This document shows, piece by piece, positions 21,791-30,269 of a stretch of DNA of 64,000 nucleotides. Position 1 is the first letter of the stretch, and each line of letters opens with the position of its first letter. The DNA is from Solobacterium moorei (lineage in GTDB: Bacteria; Bacillota_I; Bacilli_A; Erysipelotrichales; Erysipelotrichaceae). The translations under genes were made by a program, and so were the position numbers. The stretch covers positions 558,001-622,000 of the forward strand of contig NZ_AP028934.1 in assembly GCF_036323475.1 (NCBI RefSeq), read 5' to 3'. The notes beneath the pieces were generated by a model. It had not been told where the DNA came from. It searched no databases and worked only from the letters and a program-made list of their open reading frames with translations.

Positions 21791-23060
21791 AAAGTTTGTT
21801 ACGAAGACAAGAGAGCAGCTTGCGGAGTTCTATCTAAAATCATTAGAAGAAAACGTCATACCTTGGGAAAAGACGTGGCAAGGTTCACGACCAGAAAATC
21901 CTATTTCAAAAACAAGGTATAGAGGAATTAATTACTTGCTGTTGGATTACATTGCGACTAAAAGAGGGTATGAAGATACTAGATGGGCTACATTCAATCA
22001 GATTGCTGATAAGGATAATAAATATCATCCTAATCAAAAATGGCACTTGAAAAAGGATTCTAAAGGAGTGCCAGTAGAAATAGCCAAGATGATCAACCGT
22101 GAAACAAAACAAACGATTGATTTTGTGGAATATGCAAGGATTGTTGCCGATGATCCAAGTGAAGCACAGAACTATGCATTAATGATGCGTACCTACACAG
22201 TATTTAATTACTCATGTATAGAAGGCGTGCCAGAGCGTACAAAGCGAAGAGAACACACAGTATCTATGCCAGCTTTACAAGAGTTTTGTGATGAAGCTTT
22301 AAAAACAATGGGTGTTGAATTGAACCATTATGGGGATAGAGCATTCTATAGTGTGAAAGATGACAAGATTGTATTACCTACAAAGGATTCATTTGAAACT
22401 ATTGCGGATTATTATGCGACACGATTGCATGAAACGGCACACTCTACTGGAGCAGAAAAACGCTTGAATAGGGATTTGAGTGGAAGATTTGGAAGTGCTG
22501 AATATGCTGAAGAAGAACTGAGAGCAGAGATTGCATCATCTATTCTTTTTGCGGATCTACATATGCCAACGGAAGCTAAACTATTAGATAATCACAAAGC
22601 GTATATTCAGTCTTGGGTTGAGATATTAAAAAACGATCCAAAGATTCTTTTCCAAGCAATCAAAGATGCGGAAAAGATTAGTGATTATATCCAAGAGCAG
22701 GCACCAATCGCAAGAGAGAAGATACGTCAAGAAAAGTTACAAGAGGAAAATCAACAAGATCATTCCAAATACATCCAGGAGAAAATCAAGGATGATTTTT
22801 TAAATGAGAGAATATCTGAGATGGAATATAGATGTCTAGATGAACATCAGGACTGGATTAATGATAAGTTCGATGCGTATAAGAAGGGTGATTCTGAAGA
22901 AGAAAAGAGTGCTACATATGAAACCTTACGAGATGCAATCCTAATCAATGCTGGCTTTAGATTAATACATGAAAACCAGGAAGTATTGTCAAGCGATGCA
23001 AGCATTATGAATGAGGGCATCGTAGGCATGGGCTTTGAGGACGAAGGAATAAGTTTTTAA
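21777..23060 (+). CDS. ArdC-like antirestriction/metallopeptidase protein
   Basis: 427 aa from ATG 21777 (GAGGAG upstream, 10-bp gap). The N-terminal ssDNA-binding-type domain of ArdC is clear: REQLAEFYLKSLEENVIPWEKTW, then NPISKTRYRGINYLLL and RWATFNQIADKD. Residues ~205-300 form a zincin-like peptidase domain with LHETAHSTGAEKRLNR (HExxH) and EELRAEIASSILF as third-ligand helix. ArdC proteins protect incoming plasmid DNA. The C-terminal ~100 residues are acidic and helical and end EDEGISF. Close to ssb and the transfer genes, as expected for early entry functions. Confidence 0.85.
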   Translation: MSENKKFVTKTREQLAEFYLKSLEENVIPWEKTWQGSRPENPISKTRYRGINYLLLDYIATKRGYEDTRWATFNQIADKDNKYHPNQKWHLKKDSKGVPVEIAKMINRETKQTIDFVEYARIVADDPSEAQNYALMMRTYTVFNYSCIEGVPERTKRREHTVSMPALQEFCDEALKTMGVELNHYGDRAFYSVKDDKIVLPTKDSFETIADYYATRLHETAHSTGAEKRLNRDLSGRFGSAEYAEEELRAEIASSILFADLHMPTEAKLLDNHKAYIQSWVEILKNDPKILFQAIKDAEKISDYIQEQAPIAREKIRQEKLQEENQQDHSKYIQEKIKDDFLNERISEMEYRCLDEHQDWINDKFDAYKKGDSEEEKSATYETLRDAILINAGFRLIHENQEVLSSDASIMNEGIVGMGFEDEGISF

Positions 23061-23079
23061 TTAGAAAGAAGGAAATAAG

Positions 23080-23412
23080 ATGAAGAATATTAGAAATAAA
23101 GTATCTGCAGCAATTACTACAGTATCTGTAACCGCATTGAACGTAATGACTACACATGCGGATGGATTAACATTCAATGAAGGAGCAGCTAAATCACTTG
23201 TAGAGACATTCTTCAAGCCATTAACAAGTTTCTTATTATGGTTTGTGCCTTTAGCGGCTTTAGCAGCAAGTATTTGGGTTTATATCAAATGGACAGGAAA
23301 AGACGAAGCTGAGCAAGAACAGAAACCATGGTCAAAGTCGGTTGTAAAGATTGTTACAGGGGCAGTTGTTGTTGAAGCCTTATCTGCAATCATGAAAGTT
23401 TTTGGACTTTAA
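23080..23412 (+). CDS. Small membrane protein, VirB2-like pilin candidate
   Basis: 110 aa, ATG after GAAAGAAGGAAATAAG. Signal-like start (residues 1-28, MKNIRNKVSAAITTVSVTAL... HADG), then two hydrophobic helices (~48-68 and ~88-108) separated by a short basic/acidic loop. Size, topology and place directly before the VirB6-like and PrgI genes fit the VirB2-type pilin or Maff2-like proteins of Gram-positive conjugation loci. No sequence motif proves it. Confidence 0.6.
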   Translation: MKNIRNKVSAAITTVSVTALNVMTTHADGLTFNEGAAKSLVETFFKPLTSFLLWFVPLAALAASIWVYIKWTGKDEAEQEQKPWSKSVVKIVTGAVVVEALSAIMKVFGL

Positions 23413-23419
23413 AGAGTCT

Positions 23420-23434
23420 GGGGCAATTTGCCCC
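23420..23434. repeat. GGGGCAATTTGCCCC palindrome, copy 14
   Basis: Same leader module as 16626 and 20760 (palindrome, T-run, AAAG..AAAGGATGTGA). Confidence 0.9.
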
Positions 23435-23463
23435 AAGTTTTTAAAGAGAAAGGATGTGAGGAA

Positions 23464-24981
23464 ATGAAACCAGGAGATATGCTGTTGGACATGATCAGAA
23501 ATATGATCTGGTTCTTCTGTAAATTCTCATTTGAATTGATGGATCTGATATATGGGATTTTAAAAGAATTAATAGGATTGAATCTAGGAAACTTTGATTT
23601 TATCTGGAATTGGTGGACTGGATTACTTGTCCTAACGGGTTCTTTGATTATCATTCGATTTGTATTTTATTATTTACAGACAATAACGGATGAAGAGAAG
23701 ATTCTAAAATTTAGTCCAACGGATGTATTTAAAAAGTTTGCTATTTTAGGAATTGTTATATTACTTATGCCTGGATTCTTTAAAGGAGTCTCTGGTATTT
23801 CAAGCGGCTTAACGAAAAGCATAGGTACATTGATTACAGGTTTTGATGAGAATACAAAACCATCATCAATTATGGTCGCTGCAGGATATGGTGGAAGTGA
23901 TGTTTCTGAAGTTAAATTAGACACGATTGACATCAATAAACTGAATGCAACAAAAGATGCTTATCTAATTTATCCATCTGCTTTTGATATTGTATTTGCT
24001 GGAGTCTCCGCTGGTGTGGCAGACTTTTTATTTGTGTTTATAGGAATACAAGTTGCACAGCGAATTATTAATCTTCTATTGAAGATATTGATTTCACCAT
24101 GGGTTTTTTCTGGAATGTTTGATCCAGACAATAATACCTTCTCGATATGGTGGAAATTATGCCTGGCTGATTTTTTAACTAATTTTTATCAGATGATGCT
24201 AGTAATTTTAGTATTGGCGGTTACACCAGCCGTTCCGATTTCTGCACTAGCAAAAGTAATCTTCTTCATCGGTGCCTTATCTGCAGTTATGAATGCTCCT
24301 ACTGGTATTGCACAGTTGCTTGGAGGAGATGTTGGTGTAGGTACTGCATTCCAACAGATGCAATCATTAGGCATGATTTCTTCTGCAATGAGCGGTATTG
24401 GTGGTGTAGCTGCTGGAGCGGCTCTTACAATGGGTGCTAGTGCCATTTATGGAGGCGGACGTTTAGCAGGTGGGACTGGATTACTACATTCTGCTGGAGA
24501 AGCTTTAGGTGGTCTTACAGGAGGCTCTGGAGGCATCCTTGCAGGAATCGGAAATTCAAACAGTTCTGAAGGTGGTGGCACTAGTCCTTTGGGGCAAATT
24601 GCCCCAAGCCAGGGAACTGCAGGTGGTACAAATGGAGTGCCTGGATTAGATGATTCTAATATGCCACAAAGCAGTGTAAATCCATCCATGCTAAGTGGAT
24701 TGGGTAGTGGAGAAGGTACACCTAGACGAATGACAAAAGACGGAAATTCTATTGCAAGAAGAATTGCAGATATGAATAGTAATAGCAGAATTGGACGAAT
24801 GGTGAATCAGGCTGGTTCAAGTCTATATCAGATGTCAGCAAATCGTCTATCCAGACCGGTACAAAAACGTACCAAGGATGGACTGGTCAAGACAAGACAA
24901 TCACATCTTGTTTCGGCTTCAAGGGCTGCGCATGGCGTGTATGATGCCGTAAAGAATTCAGCAGGAGGTGATACAAGATGA
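23464..24981 (+). CDS. VirB6-like polytopic conjugation protein
   Basis: 505 aa from ATG 23464 (AAAGGATGTGAGGAA upstream). About seven hydrophobic segments fall in residues ~15-300 (for example WNWWTGLLVLTGSLIIIRFVF and FAILGIVILLMPGFF). A Gly/Ala-rich segment and a polar Ser/Gly/Asn tail (300-505) follow. This is the layout of the VirB6/TrbL-type inner-membrane channel component in Firmicute conjugation systems. The tail contains SPLGQIAPS encoded by a palindrome copy at 24591. It overlaps the PrgI gene by 4 bp (ATGA). Confidence 0.8.
   Translation: MKPGDMLLDMIRNMIWFFCKFSFELMDLIYGILKELIGLNLGNFDFIWNWWTGLLVLTGSLIIIRFVFYYLQTITDEEKILKFSPTDVFKKFAILGIVILLMPGFFKGVSGISSGLTKSIGTLITGFDENTKPSSIMVAAGYGGSDVSEVKLDTIDINKLNATKDAYLIYPSAFDIVFAGVSAGVADFLFVFIGIQVAQRIINLLLKILISPWVFSGMFDPDNNTFSIWWKLCLADFLTNFYQMMLVILVLAVTPAVPISALAKVIFFIGALSAVMNAPTGIAQLLGGDVGVGTAFQQMQSLGMISSAMSGIGGVAAGAALTMGASAIYGGGRLAGGTGLLHSAGEALGGLTGGSGGILAGIGNSNSSEGGGTSPLGQIAPSQGTAGGTNGVPGLDDSNMPQSSVNPSMLSGLGSGEGTPRRMTKDGNSIARRIADMNSNSRIGRMVNQAGSSLYQMSANRLSRPVQKRTKDGLVKTRQSHLVSASRAAHGVYDAVKNSAGGDTR
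24591..24605. repeat. GGGGCAAATTGCCCC palindrome, copy 15 (inside a gene)
   Basis: In-frame in the VirB6-like gene's disordered tail, encoding GQIAP then Ser, exactly as at 13184. Confidence 0.9.
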
Positions 24982-25319
24982 TATTCAATAGCCCAGCACC
25001 TTTTAAAAGTGGAAAATTGGTTTTAGGAAAATATAGGAAGTTGGATCTAATGATACTTGCGGCAGGTATTATTAGTACTTTCTTTTTCATGTATGTTTAT
25101 TTATCTGCACTGGAAGGAAGAAGTGCGGTTGTAATCGTGCTATTGGCACTTCCTGCAGGTATTGGTTATATGCTGATTCAGCCCTATGGAATCTATCACA
25201 ACTGGCTAGAGTATCTACATGTACTCTTTTTATTTAGCCGTACAAGAAAAGTATGGGTAAGTGCTGGTGAATATCAAAATGCTGGTGGAAGTTCAATAGA
25301 TGAGGAAGTTAAGCTATGA
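24978..25319 (+). CDS. PrgI-family conjugation membrane protein
   Basis: 113 aa, ATG overlapping the previous stop. Two close membrane segments (residues ~25-43 and 50-67) after a short basic leader, with YRKLDLMILAAGIISTFFFMY then LLALPAGIGYMLIQPYG. This is the short VirB3-like form (PrgI) that always precedes VirB4 in these loci. It overlaps VirB4 by 4 bp, so VirB6-PrgI-VirB4 are coupled. Confidence 0.85.
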   Translation: MIFNSPAPFKSGKLVLGKYRKLDLMILAAGIISTFFFMYVYLSALEGRSAVVIVLLALPAGIGYMLIQPYGIYHNWLEYLHVLFLFSRTRKVWVSAGEYQNAGGSSIDEEVKL

Positions 25320-27895
25320 ATAAAATAAGAAAACTAACTAGCCTAGAAAAGAAACAAAAAGATAGGCTAATAAAAGCGAAGAAGGACACAAAAACTTTGC
25401 GGAAAAAAGTAAATACTACAATGGATTGGATGAATATCCGTGAAGTTGGAGAAGACTATATCATGCTGAAGGATGGTAATAAAGAAGCATGGATTAGAGG
25501 CATTAAAGTCAATCCGCACGACATTTTTTTAGATGATTATGAGGAACAAGTTAGACATGTCGATGGACTGAGAATTTGTTTGAATAAGTTACGCTTTAAG
25601 ATGTACTACAGTTTTGTATTAACAAAAGTTGATGTCCAGTCATATATTGATCAGATTATTGAAGGACAGAGAATGGAAGATGACCGTATTATCCAGACAA
25701 TGATGGATGGAGATATCGACAAATTAGACAGCTTCTGTGATGCATATAAAGAATTAAATTTCTTTATCATGATCCGCTCTAGCGATCCAAAAGAGTTAGA
25801 TAAAAATTATTGGGAATTGTTTAATGAGTTTTCTGTTGCAGGCTTTCAACCAAAGAAGTTGAATGAATTTGATTTTTATAACTACATTGCGTATGTATTT
25901 GAAAATACTCCAGTGCCAGATTACTACTATTCCAGAGGAATATTCTCATATGAAAATGTCGAAATGAAATATAATGCTACGGAAGATCAATATGAGCTGG
26001 TAGATAATACCAAACCATTATTAGATGCAAGGGATGCACCTATTGAAAATCTCATTCCTGAGATTGGTACTATCAGACAATCGAGAATGGCACCATTTTG
26101 TTTCTCATTAAAGCCAGATCATTACATGATTGGAGAAAAATATGTATCCAATATCTTGATAAAGCGATTGCCACAAGGATACAGTCTTGGTATTCTTTGT
26201 GATTATGTAAATAATCCAAATATCAAGTTATTTATGACAACGGATACTGCAGATGAAAGTATTGCTAAAGGGTTAAAAATGGAGTACCAGGAAAAGGAAA
26301 GAAAGTATTACCAGACCAGGGATCCACAAGTCAGACAACATCTGCAAAATGACCTGGCATCTTTGAATGAGTATATTCAGGAAATCCTACGTGATACGGA
26401 TAGAACACATAATGTCATTATGGTGTTATCTGTATATGCTGATGATTTACAGAGTCTAAGAGGAATGGTAAAGGATATAAAACTACGGATGCGTAGCATA
26501 GGTTTCATGCTTGCAGATGCAAGATATTTAGAAGAAGCTGTTCTACGTATATCCTGTCCTTTATTCTTTAAAGCAAAATCTCCGTTTATCGTTGAGCAGA
26601 ACTTTGGTTTCTTGCTACCGTCTAGAGGTGTTGCAGGACTATGGCCATACGTTTTTGAAACACTGAAAGACCCAAAGGGGATGCTGCTAGGATGTGAGCT
26701 ACAGAATAAGGGAATCATCATGTTTGATCCATTCTTCTATAACACGCATAAGAGTGAGGCTCGTTTAACACAACGCATCAATGGCAATATGATTGTTGTT
26801 GGTAAATCCGGTTCAGGTAAGAGTACGACAATGGGACTACTTATCAGAGACCTCATAAAGAGAAAAGTCCGTATCGTATGGATTGATCCAGAAAATAAGA
26901 ATAGAAATCTTACCAAGAAATATGGTGGAACGTATGTTGCTTGGGGACAAAAAGGAAATATCATCAATATCTTTGATCTAAAGAAGATTACTTCAGAGGA
27001 AGAGGGCGGAGATGAGAAGATGTATGATACTGAAATTGCTATCTACAATGTCATTGAAGATATTAACCAGGTACTACAATTCTTATATCCAAATATTTCT
27101 GAAGATACTTTAACTTTCACTGGTGATATTACGTTTAGAGCATATGCGAAAGTTGGCATTACAAGAGATGCGAACGGGCAATTTGCAAGTTTTAAGGGAC
27201 TACGTTATGAAGATATGCCTACATTCGAGACATTTAATGAATGCCTGGAAGAGAGAATCAAAGAATTAAAGGAAGATACTGCAGCTAGAGTTGAATTGGA
27301 TCGCTTGATGGATCTAAGAATGAAGATGCAGCGTATTATGGTTGAATGGAGTGTTTACTTTGTTGGTCATACAACAGTTACATTTACAAATCCAGAAAGA
27401 CAGATCATTGCCTTTGGAACAAAAGCATTATTCAACGCATCTTCTAATCTGAGTGCAGCTTTGAATCACATTATGTTCAAGTTCTCCTGGGATCAATGTT
27501 TGGATAACAATGACCAGTCAGCTTTTATCATTGACGAGGCACACACGATGATTCTGCAAGGTTCTACAGCACCATTGATTGCTCAATTCTACAGACGTGC
27601 TAGAAAGTATAACTGCATGATGATTGTCGGTACACAAGAACCACGAGACTTCGCAGATGACAGTATCATCACGCACGGTAAAGCAATTTTTAATAACTCT
27701 ACATATAAGATCGTCATGTACCTGGATAAAGATGCATGTAATGACGTATTGAAATTATGCAACTTCAATAGTAATGAAATTACTTATCTGCAGGATTTCC
27801 AATTAGGGCAAGCAATCTTTATTTGCGGCAATAGAAGAATACCGATTCAAATCATCGCTACTGATCAAGAATTAAAGGAAATAGGAGTTGAGTAA
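25316..27895 (+). CDS. virB4: VirB4-type conjugation ATPase
   Basis: 859 aa, full length for the family. The N-terminal ~440 residues form the membrane-associated VirB4 domain. Walker A (VVGKSGSGKSTT) lies near residue 495, Walker B (AFIIDEAHTMI) near 735, and the VGTQEPRDF motif near 775. VirB4 powers assembly of the mating channel. It sits in the coupled run 23464-27895 and is followed within 6 bp by the lytic protein gene. Confidence 0.95.
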   Translation: MNKIRKLTSLEKKQKDRLIKAKKDTKTLRKKVNTTMDWMNIREVGEDYIMLKDGNKEAWIRGIKVNPHDIFLDDYEEQVRHVDGLRICLNKLRFKMYYSFVLTKVDVQSYIDQIIEGQRMEDDRIIQTMMDGDIDKLDSFCDAYKELNFFIMIRSSDPKELDKNYWELFNEFSVAGFQPKKLNEFDFYNYIAYVFENTPVPDYYYSRGIFSYENVEMKYNATEDQYELVDNTKPLLDARDAPIENLIPEIGTIRQSRMAPFCFSLKPDHYMIGEKYVSNILIKRLPQGYSLGILCDYVNNPNIKLFMTTDTADESIAKGLKMEYQEKERKYYQTRDPQVRQHLQNDLASLNEYIQEILRDTDRTHNVIMVLSVYADDLQSLRGMVKDIKLRMRSIGFMLADARYLEEAVLRISCPLFFKAKSPFIVEQNFGFLLPSRGVAGLWPYVFETLKDPKGMLLGCELQNKGIIMFDPFFYNTHKSEARLTQRINGNMIVVGKSGSGKSTTMGLLIRDLIKRKVRIVWIDPENKNRNLTKKYGGTYVAWGQKGNIINIFDLKKITSEEEGGDEKMYDTEIAIYNVIEDINQVLQFLYPNISEDTLTFTGDITFRAYAKVGITRDANGQFASFKGLRYEDMPTFETFNECLEERIKELKEDTAARVELDRLMDLRMKMQRIMVEWSVYFVGHTTVTFTNPERQIIAFGTKALFNASSNLSAALNHIMFKFSWDQCLDNNDQSAFIIDEAHTMILQGSTAPLIAQFYRRARKYNCMMIVGTQEPRDFADDSIITHGKAIFNNSTYKIVMYLDKDACNDVLKLCNFNSNEITYLQDFQLGQAIFICGNRRIPIQIIATDQELKEIGVE

Positions 27896-27900
27896 CCACA

Positions 27901-28851
27901 ATGAAGATATCCTTTGAGAAGCTGTTTAAATGGGTTTGTACGGGCTTTCTTATTATGATGATAGGAATGGTACCTATTATGGCAATTGGCACCGTTCTGC
28001 AGCCTGTAGTGACTGCTACGAATGCAATCGTATCCTTCTTCAAAGGTCTCAATGGAAATGCAAATATGGAAGGCATAGAAGAAAGTGTTAAAGCCTGGAT
28101 AAATAGTCCGGAATACCAAGGTATATCTAAGTATAAGCCTTCCGATTATCGCTCATATTATCTTGCACAATCTATCTCATTTTATTATTTCAAGACAACA
28201 GGTGAATATATCGTAAGTGATGGTGATTATGCAGCGTATATGCAAATCTTCAAAGATGCAGATTCACAAGAGTGCTTGAAAAAGGTTGAATCAAGATATG
28301 GTTTCAAAATGAGTGAAGACGAATCAACAAATGTAAAATCACTGGCAGTTGCGTTGATACCTGGAGGACAAAGAGGAATCAACGATCCAGTAGGCGAACC
28401 GGTTGAAAGGGCGATTGCATGGATGACACAAATAGCCAATGATGATAGTCATGGTTATTCTCAGGTAACTAGAAATGGCAATCCAAACTATGACTGCTCT
28501 TCATTGATCTGTTCAGCAATGAGATATGCTGGTGGATTTAATGTACCAATTACTTCCACACACTCAATGCGATTGGTATTTACCAATGCGGGAAATTGGA
28601 TATGGATTCCTAGATCCGAGTTAGGAGACATTTCTAATGAAGCTGTCATAAGCGGACGTTCCAATCTAAAAAGGGGAGATATTCTTTTAAATGAAACAGA
28701 ACATACAGAAATCTACCTTGGAAATGGACTTAATCTAGGAGCGCATTGGGACTGGGATGGAGTTGATGGTGATTCATCAGGAAAGGAAATCTGTAGTGGA
28801 TTGTATTGGGATTCAAATTGGGACGGCGTTTTACGTTATATAGGAAATTAG
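27901..28851 (+). CDS. NlpC/P60-type cell-wall hydrolase of the transfer system
   Basis: 316 aa, ATG after AGGAGTTGAGTAACCACA. One N-terminal membrane segment (residues ~12-35) anchors it outside the membrane. The C-terminal ~150 residues carry the peptidase: YDCSSLICSAMRYAGG (catalytic Cys), then RGDILLNETEHTEIYLGNG (catalytic His) and a later polar residue. VirB1-like wall hydrolases of this class open peptidoglycan for the mating channel. The lysozyme-like first domain seen in some homologues is not obvious here. Confidence 0.85.
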   Translation: MKISFEKLFKWVCTGFLIMMIGMVPIMAIGTVLQPVVTATNAIVSFFKGLNGNANMEGIEESVKAWINSPEYQGISKYKPSDYRSYYLAQSISFYYFKTTGEYIVSDGDYAAYMQIFKDADSQECLKKVESRYGFKMSEDESTNVKSLAVALIPGGQRGINDPVGEPVERAIAWMTQIANDDSHGYSQVTRNGNPNYDCSSLICSAMRYAGGFNVPITSTHSMRLVFTNAGNWIWIPRSELGDISNEAVISGRSNLKRGDILLNETEHTEIYLGNGLNLGAHWDWDGVDGDSSGKEICSGLYWDSNWDGVLRYIGN

Positions 28852-28856
28852 TTTTT

Positions 28857-28871
28857 GGGGCAATTTGCCCC
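28857..28871. repeat. GGGGCAATTTGCCCC palindrome, copy 16
   Basis: Perfect copy, 5 bp after the stop of 27901-28851. The next gene is 520 bp away. Confidence 0.9.
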
Positions 28872-28906
28872 AAAGATTACCTGGTAGTAGATTCATATGG
28901 ATACGC

Positions 28907-28948
28907 AGCAGCACACTCAACCATTCAGGTCTTGTGTGCTGCTTTTAA
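28907..28948 (+). terminator. Stem-loop terminator after the transfer run
   Basis: Perfect 10-bp stem AGCAGCACAC/GTGTGCTGCT, 17-nt loop, then TTTAAAA. The weak T-run makes it a partial terminator. Confidence 0.6.
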
Positions 28949-28949
28949 A

Positions 28950-29390
28950 ATGCTTTAACTGCATGGATGCCTTCGCAGAATGCAATCTGCTCAGGCTTCC
29001 TTTTTTAAAAGCAATCTGTTTTGCAAACAGACTGCTAAATTAATTCTGATTTATCTTTCAACCCTTGGCACTCCGACCTTATCGCATAGACGAGATACAA
29101 AACAAGGATACGAGTTTCTAACGAAACTCTATCAAGCAGCTTTGCTGTCCTTTGTTTTTTATCTCTTGACGTTACACATTTACGAGCCTGATTTCATGGA
29201 TTGACCCTTGTCATTTTTTTCATCCTATGACAGTAAACTGTCAAGGACTTCGCAAGCTCAAAAAATGCAAGGGCTATGCAAGTCAATCACATTTCATTGG
29301 CTTGGCTCTTCAATGTTTCACTTGTCTATGCTCTTGCGTAGTCGTGCCAAGGGTGGCACTAGAAAGACTACCGAAAGGTAGATGAGGAAT
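28950..29390 (+). ncRNA. Candidate large structured non-coding RNA
   Basis: About 440 bp without a convincing gene but with many strong stems on the plus strand. These are AGCA..CTGTTT/AAACAG..TGCT (29010-29036), a three-way junction closed by AAAACAAGGA with TCCTTTGTTTT (about 29097-29158) that encloses GAGTTTC/GAAACTC and GCAGC/GCTGT, TGACAGT/ACTGTCA (29228-29243), GTGCCA/TGGCAC (29344-29359), and CTACC-GAAA-GGTAG with a GNRA tetraloop (29368-29381). It ends just before a gene. Size and density resemble the large ornate RNAs of mobile elements, but no known family was matched. Confidence 0.5.
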
Positions 29391-29395
29391 TCCAC

Positions 29396-29818
29396 ATGAA
29401 ACACTACTACAGATTTATTATCAACTACGATGAAGATGAAACACGTATCTTCATCAGTCCAAAGGAACTAAAGAAAGGTGCTGTTGCTGTTGTCCATTCT
29501 TATGGTGAGCAATTTGCGATTGCTACTGTCTTAGAACCAGTCAGTGAACTAGAGGCACTTACCGGTTATCAACGCAAATGTCTTGAAGATATCATTTGCA
29601 CAGTTGATGTTACAGAATATCTCACAAAGCAAAAAGCAATCTCTGAACGTTCTAAACTTGAAGAGTTGATGGACGAAAAGATGGCAGAGTTGAAGTATGA
29701 AGACCAACTCAAAAAGACTGCTGATAGAAGTGCAGACTTCAAAGTTCTGTATGAAGCATATCTCAAAACATTATCGCCTGTTACAGATGATGTACAGGAA
29801 ACTTTAGATGGTGAATAG
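29396..29818 (+). CDS. Hypothetical protein after the structured region
   Basis: 140 aa, ATG 29396 with GATGAGGAATTCCAC upstream. The N-terminal ~60 residues are strand-rich (YYRFIINYDEDETRIFISPKELKKGAVAVVHS), followed by a long charged helix (KAISERSKLEELMDEKMAELKYEDQLKK) that may form a coiled coil. The front part resembles a small SH3-like fold. No family recognised. Confidence 0.6.
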   Translation: MKHYYRFIINYDEDETRIFISPKELKKGAVAVVHSYGEQFAIATVLEPVSELEALTGYQRKCLEDIICTVDVTEYLTKQKAISERSKLEELMDEKMAELKYEDQLKKTADRSADFKVLYEAYLKTLSPVTDDVQETLDGE

Positions 29819-29876
29819 TTGTTGGGTGTGGGAAGAGCAATCTTCCCACAACAACATCAGATGAAAAGGAGAACAT

Positions 29877-30059
29877 ATGGATTACTTGGTTATGAAAGCA
29901 CTCTTTCAACTAATGATTGATAAGAGCCATCGTGAATTTATCAAAGCGATAATTTCAATTGAAACGGATGTAGAAGATGAAGACAGATTAAACAGGTTAT
30001 ATGACTTCTACATGGAAGATGATGATATGTCGTTATTAAATTATGCTTTAGTGGAGTAA
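29877..30059 (+). CDS. Small hypothetical protein
   Basis: 60 aa, ATG after AAAAGGAGAACAT, a strong ribosome site. Helical and acidic (VEDEDRLNRLYDFYMEDDD). No family recognised. Its stop is 7 bp before a palindrome copy. Confidence 0.6.
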   Translation: MDYLVMKALFQLMIDKSHREFIKAIISIETDVEDEDRLNRLYDFYMEDDDMSLLNYALVE

Positions 30060-30066
30060 TGGCTTT

Positions 30067-30081
30067 GGGGCAAATTGCCCC
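30067..30081. repeat. GGGGCAAATTGCCCC palindrome, copy 17
   Basis: Last and right-most perfect copy; beyond it lie the oriT-like field and mobilisation genes, which have none. Confidence 0.9.
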
Positions 30082-30083
30082 AA

Positions 30084-30143
30084 AGACTGCCGGCTCCACC
30101 CAGCCAAGATAATTTCCTTGGCTGACGTTACGCACGGCAGTAA
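30084..30143 (+). other. Branched stem upstream of the oriT-like region
   Basis: ACTGCCG/CGGCAGT outer stem enclosing AGCCAAG/CTTGGCT, followed at 30165-30198 by TTACCAA/TTGGTAA and a T-run. It reads as a terminator region closing the upstream transcript. Confidence 0.55.
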
Positions 30144-30269
30144 AAACGTAGCAACACTTCACAAAAAAATTACCAAAAATAATCTTGGTAATAGTTTTTT
30201 GTTCGTGTTTATATTGGTTCACCACTTCGTATCTCATATAAATGGATACTCGTGGTTTTCAATCTATGA

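Noticed and set aside
16626-23434. All palindromes as plain intrinsic terminators
   Set aside because: Only some copies have T-runs, two lie inside genes, and many sit against a ribosome site within an operon.
16620-23463. Longer starts that translate the palindrome (LGANCPKFFKGKGCEK, MPQVFKEKGCEE and similar)
   Set aside because: Each has a good ribosome site and ATG downstream, and the added peptides are merely the shared leader module read in frame.
28980-29204. 74-aa plus-strand frame in the structured region
   Set aside because: No ribosome site, odd composition, and it runs through strong RNA stems; treated as non-coding.
5055-30081. CRISPR array as an explanation of the repeated 15-mer
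   Set aside because: Spacing is irregular, the spacers are whole genes, and no cas genes are present.
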